Shown: positions 32,563-41,524, numbered from the stretch's first letter. The stretch: 64,000 bases of DNA from RGIG9151 sp963635575 (GCA_963635575.1 CAVHFU010000003.1:6874-70873); one strand, 5' to 3'. The notes: generated from the letters alone by a model not told the origin. A program made the numbers and translations.

Positions 32563-33054
32563 TCAAATATGCAAATGTTTTTTGATTTTTTCTATTCCAC
32601 GTAAACATATAGTGGAAACAGTACTTTCATTTATACCTGTAACACTTGATATTTCTTTATTTGACATATTAAAAAAATATTTAAGTGATAATAATTTCCT
32701 TGTTCTATCATCGATTTTTGTTAAGACTTCATACAAAGCTTTTCTATCTTCGTTCTCTATAATGTTTTTCTCTAATTCATAATCAACTGGAAGTTCAATC
32801 GGATTATCTTGGTCATCTACCGACATTTCTATTTTTTGCTTTCTAAAATAGTCTACAACACTATTTCTAGCAATGGTATAAAGCCATGTGTTTAAATTGG
32901 CTTTCGATTCATCAAAAGTATCAAGTTTAGTCAATAATTTTATAAAAAATTCACTCGTAAGATCTTCTGCAATTTCCTTATTTAGCACTTTATAAAACAT
33001 AAAGTTATACATTTTTGAAAAATACTCTTCATATACTCTTTCAAAATCGACCAA
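32563..33054 (-). CDS. ECF-like RNA polymerase sigma factor
   Basis: A ~163-residue sigma-70 factor with only regions 2 and 4: FSKMYNFMFYKVLNKEIAEDLTSEFF and NTWLYTIARNSVVDYFRKQK (region 2), RKLLSLKYFFNMSNKEISSVTGINESTVSTIC (region 4, helix-turn-helix). A longer frame exists, but a SigA promoter (33077-33105) lies within it, so TTG 33054 behind AAGGTG is preferred. No anti-sigma gene adjoins it. Lies between the kinase-like gene and the secretion genes, so it may control that locus. Confidence 0.88.
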   Translation of the reverse strand: MVDFERVYEEYFSKMYNFMFYKVLNKEIAEDLTSEFFIKLLTKLDTFDESKANLNTWLYTIARNSVVDYFRKQKIEMSVDDQDNPIELPVDYELEKNIIENEDRKALYEVLTKIDDRTRKLLSLKYFFNMSNKEISSVTGINESTVSTICLRGIEKIKKHLHI

Positions 33055-33076
33055 ATCCGTCACCTTCCCATACACA

Positions 33077-33105
33077 ATGATACCGAAATTAAAACTTCTT
33101 GTCAA
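33077..33105 (-). promoter_or_regulatory. SigA promoter of the ECF-like sigma gene
   Basis: TTGACA (33100-33105) and TATCAT (33077-33082) with a 17-bp spacer. The transcript would start around 33070, just before the sigma gene's ribosome site. Confidence 0.85.
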
Positions 33106-33169
33106 TATATGAAATTTTTTAAATTGCATTAAATATTATATTCTAGTATGTCCCGCAACATTTAAACTG

Positions 33170-33200
33170 AAAAAGTAGTGATAAAAATTAATCACTACTT
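33170..33200 (-). terminator. Terminator of the kinase-like gene
   Basis: A perfect 10-bp stem (33173-33182 with 33191-33200) followed by five Ts on the minus strand. Confidence 0.9.
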
Positions 33201-33209
33201 CTCCTCACA

Positions 33210-34952
33210 TTATTTGCCCAATTCGTTCATTTCTTTACTTTTTGCTACTGTTGATTTATCCATATGTGTTACTTGTACTAAACTTCCAGAAAGCTCATCT
33301 AATGATACTTCTCTACGTGCCGGTGCTTCTTTTGCTCTTTCCATTTGCCGCTTCTCCTTATCCAATCTGTATTCATCATAATGTTCAGGCTTTACCGGAA
33401 GTTCTTGTTTATCTGCACGATGTTTCTCATTATACGTTTCTATCCTCTTAACAGTTTCATCATACTCAAGAACAATTGCATCATGTTTCTGCTCTAGTGA
33501 AACTTTTGACAAAGAAACTTCTTTCTTAATTTCCTTATAGTATGAGCTTTCTTCCATTAATGGAATAGTTTTTTCGCCCCAATCATCAGACTTTACAATT
33601 TTAGCCTTTCCCGCATCTACATGTTCTAAAATTTGATTTCTTCTCTCAATAATAGCCTCAACTTCTTGATTATTAAGCAAATCCCCCATAGTGTACTCTA
33701 TTTGCTCAGGTGTAAGTTCTCTTAAAGACTGTAATAAATTCTCATCAATAGCCTTAAGTTCTCTAATCGGCGTCATTTGACCTTTCCATCTGTTTAAGTT
33801 AATATTGCCAAATGACATATCATTATCGATTCCTTGTAACCCTGTAATTATATACTTTCCATTTACAGAATTAGGGGCAACTTGATAAAAGAAATTTCCA
33901 CCATGCCTATCTATTTGGCCACAAAGCATATCAAATACTTGCATTCTATTAACATCTCTTTGTAAACTTGGTGCCGTAAAATCAAACTCTTTATCAGCCA
34001 TAAATTCCATTCCGGCTTCGCTCCTACTATCATATCCTGTTGCCGTAGCCATAAAGGAACCTTCCATCTTAACACCATTATCTATAACAGTAACATTTTC
34101 AGAGAAAGCCACGTTTTGACCCATTTGAAGCATATGTGCCATTCTTGAAGTAGCAACATTTCGTTTACTCATTTCAGAATCCGCTTCAATACCGGCTGTT
34201 TCCATTGCAGTCTCTTTCATATTGTTTGCTTTGCTTATTTCTTTATGATAATCAACAATAGCTCGAATCTCCTCTTCATTAAAACTACTAATTTCTTTAC
34301 CAGCTATAGTAGTCAAAGAGGTTATAATCTGCTGGTTACTTTTATTTTCCACAACACTTGGGTCTTCCGCCGCCCGTAACATTCCGCTCGCCTTCATTTT
34401 TTCAAATATTGCTTTCTTTTCCTTCTCAAATTTTGCACGTTCTCTTGCCACAACTACTGCTGTATCTTCTACTTTTTGCTTTCCTGTAAAAAATCCGTTT
34501 CTTCCCATATAGTCGAATCTAACTCTTTTACTAGCACCTGCACCATAAACTTTTTTATTAGTTTGGTTTGTTATATCCACGACATTGCTATTTCTAACTT
34601 CATCAACAATGTCACTTAATTTTTTACCTTCCTTTTTTAAAGCTTCTACCTTTATAGGATCCCTTAATTCCTCCGGAATAGAATTTAAATTAGCAATTTC
34701 CTGTATCATGCTAAATCTCGCTTTTCCTTTTGAAGTTATAGGATTTTTTCTAGAAGCCAAATATAAGTCGGCTTTATTTTTTAATGCTTTAGCTATATTG
34801 TATAATTTTTTTGCACTTTCTTCCGTAATCGGTTCATTCATTTGGTCTGTATAAGACTGCATAGTATTTACTACATCTTGATATAAGTCACTGTTTTTTC
34901 TCCATCGTTTACTCGACTTTATACTATCAAACAATTTCAAAATTCTTCCCAT
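33210..34952 (-). CDS. PI3/4K- or HipA-like kinase-fold protein, candidate type IV effector
   Basis: A 580-residue soluble protein. A helical N-terminus (1-130) precedes a kinase-like core: Gly-rich segment YGAGASKRVRFDYMG (~136-150), helix SRMAHMLQMG (~269-278), MEGSFMATATGYD (hinge-like, ~296-308), catalytic DRHGGN (348-353) and metal-binding IDND (375-378), an arrangement found in PI3/4-kinases and HipA/FAM20-type kinases. The charged C-terminal region ends in ARREVSLDELSGS, a motif shared with the small protein at 32304-32513. ATG 34952 follows GAGGGGG. It has its own terminator. An exported effector kinase is plausible; the kinase substrate is unknown. Confidence 0.72.
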   Translation of the reverse strand: MGRILKLFDSIKSSKRWRKNSDLYQDVVNTMQSYTDQMNEPITEESAKKLYNIAKALKNKADLYLASRKNPITSKGKARFSMIQEIANLNSIPEELRDPIKVEALKKEGKKLSDIVDEVRNSNVVDITNQTNKKVYGAGASKRVRFDYMGRNGFFTGKQKVEDTAVVVARERAKFEKEKKAIFEKMKASGMLRAAEDPSVVENKSNQQIITSLTTIAGKEISSFNEEEIRAIVDYHKEISKANNMKETAMETAGIEADSEMSKRNVATSRMAHMLQMGQNVAFSENVTVIDNGVKMEGSFMATATGYDSRSEAGMEFMADKEFDFTAPSLQRDVNRMQVFDMLCGQIDRHGGNFFYQVAPNSVNGKYIITGLQGIDNDMSFGNINLNRWKGQMTPIRELKAIDENLLQSLRELTPEQIEYTMGDLLNNQEVEAIIERRNQILEHVDAGKAKIVKSDDWGEKTIPLMEESSYYKEIKKEVSLSKVSLEQKHDAIVLEYDETVKRIETYNEKHRADKQELPVKPEHYDEYRLDKEKRQMERAKEAPARREVSLDELSGSLVQVTHMDKSTVAKSKEMNELGK

Positions 34953-35042
34953 AATAATTTCCCCCTCATGTCTTTTCCTTAAAAATATATTCCATTACCT
35001 ACATCAATATATACGTTAATTATTAAAACACAGCTCATATTT

Positions 35043-36845
35043 TTAGCAAACAATATTTTCAACCACAAACACTTCTACACTTCTACTCTTTCCCTTTAGT
35101 GGTATTTCTCCGATAGATGATGCCACTATTCTACCACTTAATGTCTCATACACATCTTTACTTATAAGGATTTGTCCGGGTTTCGCATTTGATTCTAAAC
35201 GTGCTGCGGTATTTACTGTATCACCAATTGCTGTATAATCCATTCGTTTTTCTGTTCCAATGTTGCCAACAACCGCCGGGCCACAATTAACACCGATTCC
35301 GAAGCTTATTGTTTTACCGAATTTAGCCTGTAATTTCTTTGAAAGTTCTTCAGAACCTTTTGCAATGTCCCATGCAGTTTTTACCGCTTTAAATATATAA
35401 TCATCTAGTGGTAAAGGTGCATTAAATATAGCCATTGTTGCATCTCCGATAAACTTATCTAGAGTTCCCTCATTATTAAATATACTAGAACTTGTAAGAC
35501 TTAAATATTCGTTCAATATCCCCACAACTTCTTCAGGAGCTAATGCCTCCGACATAGGCGTAAACCCTCTAATGTCTACAAATAAACACGCAATATCAGT
35601 TTTCTTTCCGCCAAGTTCTATATTATCAATTCCGTCTTTTATAATCTTATCCACAACTTGAGGTGCAACGTATCTCTTAAATGTCCCCTCAACCTTTCTT
35701 TTCTCTAAGACAGTTTTAACATATTTCTTCACAATAAAAGCAATATAAATAAGTATTATGAATAATGGTATGCATAATACCTCAGATATCTTTCCGGCAA
35801 CATGGTAAAGTGCACATATATACCCCCAGTATCCGATAACACAAATTGCCATTGCTATAAAAGATTTTTTTAAACTACTTTTCTCAAAAATAATTGTTAA
35901 ACCAAAAACAATGACGCCAATTATAATACATTGAATCCACTTTGGAACATACGTCTTAAAATCACTATTTAATAAAGTATTTATTATATTTGCCTGTATT
36001 TCCACCCCATACATTTGCTCATTATGGTCGATTGCTGCTATATAGTTATCCATAAGACCGGACGCATATGGTCCTATTAAGACTATCTTGTTTTCAAAAA
36101 TATCCGGATTAATTTCTCCATTAAGTACATCTACAAATGAAAACCCATCAGAAAATCCACCGGCTTTGGCAGAAAATGGAATGTAAAACTCGCCATTTGT
36201 ATTTACCGGAATATCATAGTTCACATTTTTTTCCGTTTTCTCAGAAAACATCTTATAAACTTCAAATGCGAAACTTTTCATTTCTTCGCCACTAGGTAAT
36301 TTTATAGAATTTATGCTTCGCCTCACTATACCGTCATCATCTACTCTTGTATTAAGATGACCGTATTTAACGGCATTCTTAAGTTCATCATATGGTTCTT
36401 CTACTTGTTTTATGTAGTTATTGTCCAAATAAAACGTACCATCTTTATCGATTTTTAACTTAGAATCAAAATTAACCAAACTACCTGTAACTACATTTTC
36501 TCCGTTCCTACAAGCCTCTACTAATGCATCATCTGCTTCTTTGGTTGTATTTCCAAAATACATAATATCAACGCCAATTGCAGCAGGTTTTACATTTGCA
36601 TCTGAATTTAATATATTAATAACATCTGCCATATATGTTCTCGGCCAAGACTGAAAAGGACCAAGCTGCAAAAGACTTTTTGAATCTATTTCAATAAGTG
36701 CAATATTTCCGTCTAATACACTCTCTGACTGAAAGAACATATCTGATAAATTGACTTCTACTCTACTTAGCACACCACTTAAGAAAATAATTATAGACAT
36801 AACCGCACACAAAGTGCAAACAAAATACTTCTTTATATGTATCAT
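35043..36845 (-). CDS. CHASE2-domain class III adenylate cyclase
   Basis: A 600-residue membrane sensor: N-terminal membrane segment (~8-26), extracellular CHASE2 domain (~30-300), three membrane helices (~305-390), and a cytoplasmic class III cyclase domain with FVDIRGFT (first metal Asp), KFIGDA (Lys, second Asp), GVNCGPAVVGNIG and YTAIGDTVNTAARLE. The Lys and Asp at the base-selecting positions indicate ATP rather than GTP, so cAMP is the likely product. The start ATG 36845 has only a marginal ribosome site. It ends an operon that includes a cyclic-nucleotide-binding PP2C (39981-41147), the likely cAMP target. Confidence 0.92.
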   Translation of the reverse strand: MIHIKKYFVCTLCAVMSIIIFLSGVLSRVEVNLSDMFFQSESVLDGNIALIEIDSKSLLQLGPFQSWPRTYMADVINILNSDANVKPAAIGVDIMYFGNTTKEADDALVEACRNGENVVTGSLVNFDSKLKIDKDGTFYLDNNYIKQVEEPYDELKNAVKYGHLNTRVDDDGIVRRSINSIKLPSGEEMKSFAFEVYKMFSEKTEKNVNYDIPVNTNGEFYIPFSAKAGGFSDGFSFVDVLNGEINPDIFENKIVLIGPYASGLMDNYIAAIDHNEQMYGVEIQANIINTLLNSDFKTYVPKWIQCIIIGVIVFGLTIIFEKSSLKKSFIAMAICVIGYWGYICALYHVAGKISEVLCIPLFIILIYIAFIVKKYVKTVLEKRKVEGTFKRYVAPQVVDKIIKDGIDNIELGGKKTDIACLFVDIRGFTPMSEALAPEEVVGILNEYLSLTSSSIFNNEGTLDKFIGDATMAIFNAPLPLDDYIFKAVKTAWDIAKGSEELSKKLQAKFGKTISFGIGVNCGPAVVGNIGTEKRMDYTAIGDTVNTAARLESNAKPGQILISKDVYETLSGRIVASSIGEIPLKGKSRSVEVFVVENIVC

Positions 36846-36857
36846 CCCCTAAATAAG

Positions 36858-37991
36858 TTATACTCCTGTTATAGGTAGTTGTATTGTGTTACTAACCACT
36901 AATTCATTAAATACCGACGCCAAATTTTCAACAGTGTCAAAGTATCTTAAACTATCTATGCGTTTTTCCATCTCAGACTCTGTACTTTCCGGGATCATAC
37001 CATTTTCCACTTTCATTTTTCCTTCTTCATCTAGTTTATTGTATCCGTCAATATTTAATGCTGAACTATATCCACTCGCAAATTTAACAAAATCATCAAA
37101 TCCAGCATCAGAATTCACTTCTAACCAATTCATTAGTATCTCCCATGTCAACTGAGGCTTAGAAGATTTTGAACTGCCTGAACTCTTTCCGGTAACGGAC
37201 CTGTTAACTGTACTACTTTTCTTATTTTCTGTTTTTTCTTTATTAGCTATTTCACGAGCGGCTTCTAGCTCCTCCACCTTTTTATCACTTATTTCCTGCT
37301 CATTAATCGAATTTTCTTTTTCCTGCTCAACAAAATTTTCTACATTTAATTCTGTTTTTTCCATTATCTCATTAGCCAAATTACCATCTTTAAGTATCTC
37401 TCTGAGTACCATAGATGGAATTTCACTACCATCTTGTTTCAATTTAGATAGTTGCAAATCTACATTTGAAATCGCCTGTTCACCAGAATTAATATATACT
37501 TTCTTATTTGCTCCAATAGCCTCTACCTTACCTGTATATATCTGAGTCCTTGCTCCGTTATCATTTACAATGACACAACCGCTTGTACCCCTAATTCCCA
37601 TGGACATTGTCGGAGTAGAAATCTCTAAACTTTCATTACTATCTAAAGGCTTAGTAACATTAAAAAATAATTCTCCGGAGATAACTGTTATTTTATTAGA
37701 AAACCAACTTTTCTTAATCTTTATTTCCGTATTCGCACCAAGCTTTACAGCCTTTGTATCGTCAAGAGAAAAATATGCTTCTGAATCACTTAATGTTTTT
37801 ACAGTATATCCGTCAAAAACTCTCATTTTTTCAGTTGCACTTATTTTTTTCCCACTTCCACTTTTTACTTCTACAGTACCTGTATACATTTCAAGCCTTA
37901 TTGTTTTTCCCTTTGCCACTTCTGCTGCAAAAGAGATATTGGTAATTACCATTATAAAAACAGTAAATAAAGCAATCTTATTTAATATCAT
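36858..37991 (-). CDS. Secreted FecR-domain protein
   Basis: A 377-residue protein with a signal peptide (to SFAAE) and a FecR domain (~30-180: GTVEVKSGSG, VFDGYTVKTLSDSEAYFSLDD, ISTPTMSMGIRGTSGCVIV), followed by a charged Glu/Lys-rich linker and a helical C-terminal part. FecR-like domains often sense or transmit signals at the envelope and are frequently encoded beside CHASE2 cyclases. It lies 12 bp from the cyclase gene and 2 bp from the NHL gene, so the three are translated from one message. ATG 37991 follows GGAGGTG. Confidence 0.88.
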   Translation of the reverse strand: MILNKIALFTVFIMVITNISFAAEVAKGKTIRLEMYTGTVEVKSGSGKKISATEKMRVFDGYTVKTLSDSEAYFSLDDTKAVKLGANTEIKIKKSWFSNKITVISGELFFNVTKPLDSNESLEISTPTMSMGIRGTSGCVIVNDNGARTQIYTGKVEAIGANKKVYINSGEQAISNVDLQLSKLKQDGSEIPSMVLREILKDGNLANEIMEKTELNVENFVEQEKENSINEQEISDKKVEELEAAREIANKEKTENKKSSTVNRSVTGKSSGSSKSSKPQLTWEILMNWLEVNSDAGFDDFVKFASGYSSALNIDGYNKLDEEGKMKVENGMIPESTESEMEKRIDSLRYFDTVENLASVFNELVVSNTIQLPITGV

Positions 37992-37993
37992 TT

Positions 37994-39544
37994 CTATTTC
38001 ACCTCCTCTATGTCTATTACAATAACATTATTTTTCACTGTATCAGTAACATATAGCTTGTTTTCGTCAATCATTAACCCAACAGGACTTACAATTTCAA
38101 TCTCATCATTTTTAGACAATCCGGCAATTGTATAAACATTTCCGTCTTTATCTATTTTCCTTATTACAGAATTTCCTGTATCTGCAACATATATGTTTCC
38201 TTCTCCATCTATTGCAATGTTCTGTGGGAAATTAAATCTAGCGTTCTCTGTTGTTCCGTCAATGTAATCTCCTATAATCTCATTAGAATCATCATATTTT
38301 TCATCTCCACCACCTGCAATAGTAGAAACTTTTCCGTTTTCAATTTTTCTTATTCTTTGGTTACCACAATCTGCAACATATAAAACTCCACCTTTTAACG
38401 CAAGTCCCATAGGTCTGTTAAACATTGCTTCTTTTGCGTTTCCGTCTTTATATCCGCCCTCGCTTGATACTACTCCTGCATATGTAGTAACATTATCATT
38501 TCTATCTATTTTTCTTATAACGTTGTTGCCTGTGTCAGCAATATAGACTATTCCCTTACTTGTAGCCACAATTCCGGTAGGATTATTAAATAACGCCTTA
38601 GTTCTTTTCCCGTTCTTGTAACCCCCACCTATATTTCCGGCATATGTAGAAACCTTGCCTCTCATAAAGTATCTTATTAAGTTATTATTTGTATCTGAAA
38701 TTAGTAATCCGGTTTTTGGAGTCGCTAAAAATGAAGGAGCATCGAATTTAGCTTTATTTCCATCAGCAAAACTTCCAATAGCAACTTCAAATTCGTCTCT
38801 TGTATCAGAATTTCCAGCTACTGTAGAAACTATATTTTCCTTAATCTCTCTTATTGAATTATTTTTAGTATCTGCCACATAAATAGCATCTTTATACTTT
38901 ATAATGCCTGTCGGAGCAAAAAAACTTGAATCACTTAATTCTCCATCGTTTAAAGTTGATATACCATTTCCGGCATATATAGTAGTCTTGTTTCCTTCAA
39001 AATATCCTTTACTTACCACCTTTTCTAACATTTCGGATGCTTCTTCTAATGTTACAGTTGATTTTGCATTAAAATATCCGTTTGAATCTAAATTCATTAT
39101 TCCAAAATTAATAGCAATATAAATATAATCATTTGCCCATGTCGGTATATCAGTATCCGCAAATTCACAAGGCGATGTAGAATATATTCCTAAAGCTTTT
39201 GTCATTATTACGGCAACCTCAAGTCTTGTAATTTCCCTTTTGGGCTGTAAGTAAAATTTATCGGACACATTCTCTCCATTTATAATCTTTTCATTAGCCA
39301 ATGAATAAACATATTTTTTATATCTAGGTTCAATTTCCTCGTCATCCTCAAAAATATAGTTTAATTCAGCACCTGCATTTTTGCCACTTATAGAACCCAC
39401 CATGGCAAAAAAGTCTTCTCTTTTAATAGAATTCTCAACTTCGATTCCATCCTTTATGCTTATGTATTCTGCCTCGAAGTTGTTCGCAAAAGCGTTTCCT
39501 GTCACAATTGCCAAAAAAACTACCGCGCACATCCATTTTTTCAT
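37994..39544 (-). CDS. Secreted SLH-like and NHL-repeat protein
   Basis: A 516-residue exported protein with a signal peptide (to GNAFAN), two SLH-like segments (~70-180), and five NHL repeats (~200-510, e.g. GIIKYKDAIYVADTKNNSIR, GIVYIADTGNNVIRKID), predicted to make a beta-propeller. Cell-wall attachment by SLH and ligand or protein binding by the propeller suggest a surface sensor or scaffold for the cyclase and FecR proteins. ATG 39544 follows GAGGAAGAG. Overall role inferred from context. Confidence 0.88.
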   Translation of the reverse strand: MKKWMCAVVFLAIVTGNAFANNFEAEYISIKDGIEVENSIKREDFFAMVGSISGKNAGAELNYIFEDDEEIEPRYKKYVYSLANEKIINGENVSDKFYLQPKREITRLEVAVIMTKALGIYSTSPCEFADTDIPTWANDYIYIAINFGIMNLDSNGYFNAKSTVTLEEASEMLEKVVSKGYFEGNKTTIYAGNGISTLNDGELSDSSFFAPTGIIKYKDAIYVADTKNNSIREIKENIVSTVAGNSDTRDEFEVAIGSFADGNKAKFDAPSFLATPKTGLLISDTNNNLIRYFMRGKVSTYAGNIGGGYKNGKRTKALFNNPTGIVATSKGIVYIADTGNNVIRKIDRNDNVTTYAGVVSSEGGYKDGNAKEAMFNRPMGLALKGGVLYVADCGNQRIRKIENGKVSTIAGGGDEKYDDSNEIIGDYIDGTTENARFNFPQNIAIDGEGNIYVADTGNSVIRKIDKDGNVYTIAGLSKNDEIEIVSPVGLMIDENKLYVTDTVKNNVIVIDIEEVK

Positions 39545-39559
39545 TTAAACTCTTCCTCC

Positions 39560-39967
39560 TTATCTAATTTTCTTTCTTATAATCAAAACATTTTTGCTGT
39601 CTTCATATTTATACTCAATATCATCCAAAAACTTCTTTGTCATGAAAATTCCCAAGCCACCAATCTCTCTCTCATCTATCCCCTTAGATATATCCGGGTC
39701 AATTCGCCCAAGTGGATTGTAAGGTTTTCCCATATCTTTAAATTCAACTTCAATCATAAAAATATCCTCTTTTATGTTACAATTTATCTCCACCTCACCC
39801 TGTTCATCATATGCATAGCTTGAAATATTCACAAATATTTCTTCAACGGCAATATCTAACTTAGTTTTTAATTCATTGGTATAAGGCAATTTCATCAATT
39901 CTCCATTGACAAATTCAATTACTTTATCTAAATTCGTTTTGCTTGCTTCAATAGTCAAATTAGACAT
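39560..39967 (-). CDS. RsbW-type anti-sigma factor / Ser kinase
   Basis: A 135-residue GHKL ATPase of the RsbW/SpoIIAB family: LDIAVEEIFVNISSYAY (N box), FKDMGKPYNP (G1), GGLGIFMTKKF (G2). Such proteins bind a sigma factor or phosphorylate a STAS protein. ATG 39967 follows AAAGGAGG and is chosen over a 16-residue longer frame. It comes 13 bp after the PP2C-cNMP gene, forming a classic phosphatase-kinase pair; no STAS gene is in this operon, the nearest being 18439-18744. Confidence 0.9.
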   Translation of the reverse strand: MSNLTIEASKTNLDKVIEFVNGELMKLPYTNELKTKLDIAVEEIFVNISSYAYDEQGEVEINCNIKEDIFMIEVEFKDMGKPYNPLGRIDPDISKGIDEREIGGLGIFMTKKFLDDIEYKYEDSKNVLIIRKKIR

Positions 39968-39980
39968 ATTCCTGCCTCCT

Positions 39981-41147
39981 TTAGCTCCTTCTAAACATAA
40001 GCATTGTAATATCATCTGACTGTTCTATGCCAAAACTATGTTTATCAATTTCAGTGTGCACATCTGTCAAAATATCTCTGACCGCCATTTTATTATATGC
40101 TTTAGTTTCAAATAATCCTAGTAACCTTTCATCAGAAAACAGATCATCATTTTTATCTTGTGCCTCTGTGACCCCATCTGTGTACATAAAAATCATGTCG
40201 CCTTTGCCAAGTTGCATTGTGCTTTCCTTGTATTTAATGTTTTCCATACCTGCAAGAACGAATCCGGGCTTTGCTTGAATGAACTCAGCACTGGTTCCTT
40301 CTTTCAAAATAATCGGCAAATTATGACCCGCGTTTACATATCTAAATTCTCCGGTCTCGATATTTAAAATCCCCATAAAAGATGTAACAAACATATTGGC
40401 ATCATTGTTTTCACACAATTCATTATTTGCATGTTCAAACACCTCATTTACCGAAATATTTAGCTTAGCGTAATTTTTAATTACCGTTTTTGCCATAAGC
40501 ATAAATAACGCAGCAGATATTCCCTTCCCAGATACGTCAGCTATAAGCATACAAATATGTTTATCGTCCACTTTAAATATATCATAGAAATCGCCGCCAA
40601 CCTCTTTTGCAGGAGTCATCGTAGCACATATTTCTATTCCTAAATTGTCAAATTTCTTAGGTAATGAACTTTCTTGAATTTTTTTAGCAATATCAAGCTC
40701 TGACTTTAATCTCTGCTGTTCAGAAATAACATTAGTCAAGTTTGCATACAATGTCTCCATAAAAACCGCATAACAATCCGGATTCTTTTTTACAACATCA
40801 TTAAATAAAGTTCTAGAAATCCTTACAGCTTGAAGTGGTTCATCCGCTCTTACTGTAGCCGAACGCTTTTTGCCGGAAATAAGAGCCATCTCGCCAACAA
40901 ACCCACCACTTTTCATTTTTCCGATTATTTTATTACTGCTACTTAGCACGGTTGCACTTCCGCTTATGATTATATACATTCCGTCTTCAGCTTCGGCACC
41001 GTATGTAACTATATTCTCATCTTTATTAAACTTACAATATTCAAGCAGTCTAATTAGTTCCATTGCTCCATTAGAAATTTTAGAAACATCCGCTATTCCA
41101 AAAAATTTCTGCACAGAAACATTATTTATTAAATCATTAAATTCCAT
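39981..41147 (-). CDS. Cyclic-nucleotide-binding PP2C phosphatase (RsbU-like)
   Basis: A 388-residue cytosolic protein. Residues ~10-140 form a cNMP-binding domain with a good phosphate-binding cassette, GEMALISGKKRSATVRA. A linker helix (~145-165, SELDIAKKIQESSLP) leads to a PP2C/SpoIIE phosphatase (~185-388): EVGGDFYDIF, IADVSGKGISAALF, FMYTDGVTEAQ, QSDDITMLMF. Probably dephosphorylates a STAS protein when cAMP binds, releasing a sigma factor or other target of the RsbW protein encoded next to it. ATG 41147 has AAAGGTGAG upstream. cAMP could come from the cyclase in the same operon. Confidence 0.92.
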   Translation of the reverse strand: MEFNDLINNVSVQKFFGIADVSKISNGAMELIRLLEYCKFNKDENIVTYGAEAEDGMYIIISGSATVLSSSNKIIGKMKSGGFVGEMALISGKKRSATVRADEPLQAVRISRTLFNDVVKKNPDCYAVFMETLYANLTNVISEQQRLKSELDIAKKIQESSLPKKFDNLGIEICATMTPAKEVGGDFYDIFKVDDKHICMLIADVSGKGISAALFMLMAKTVIKNYAKLNISVNEVFEHANNELCENNDANMFVTSFMGILNIETGEFRYVNAGHNLPIILKEGTSAEFIQAKPGFVLAGMENIKYKESTMQLGKGDMIFMYTDGVTEAQDKNDDLFSDERLLGLFETKAYNKMAVRDILTDVHTEIDKHSFGIEQSDDITMLMFRRS

Positions 41148-41188
41148 ATTCTCACCTTTCATATATACGTTACATTTTGGACACTAGC

Positions 41189-41524
41189 TCACCAAACAAT
41201 AAATATTATTAGTAAAATTACTGCATAATGCAACAATTGGTCAATGGCATAATATAGTTTTGAATTGCTTGGATTTTTTGTGTTCAATATTCCCTTGATT
41301 AGGTCTATAATAAAATGAGAAGCAAAGATTAGCATAAGTAATGCAAAGCTTATTTTATTCAAATAAAAAAATACACACCAAAAACAAAAAGTGTATATTA
41401 TACAATGCACAAATAAATGGTAATAATTCTTTGATTTTGTAGTTGCAATATACTCACCTTGGAAAACATAATCACCAAACACATGTGCCACTATAAACAA
41501 AAAAATCAATTCTAAATACTCCAT
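41189..41524 (-). CDS. DUF3307-family small membrane protein
   Basis: A 111-residue protein with three or four hydrophobic segments and the DUF3307 signature: HVFGDYVFQ at ~14-22, LFVHCIIYT, FASHFIIDLIKG, AIDQLLHY. The conserved His/Asp residues suggest a metal- or phosphate-handling membrane enzyme, but the family function is unknown. It lies 42 bp upstream of the PP2C gene in the same direction and may head that operon. Confidence 0.85.
   Translation of the reverse strand: MEYLELIFLFIVAHVFGDYVFQGEYIATTKSKNYYHLFVHCIIYTFCFWCVFFYLNKISFALLMLIFASHFIIDLIKGILNTKNPSNSKLYYAIDQLLHYAVILLIIFIVW

Noticed and set aside
33055..33129. N-terminal extension of the ECF-like sigma factor
   Set aside because: It would overlap the SigA promoter at 33077-33105 and adds residues with no match to region 2.
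15957..34952. Integrative conjugative element
   Set aside because: No relaxase, integrase, excisionase or flanking direct repeat is visible, and the flanks are ordinary chromosomal genes.
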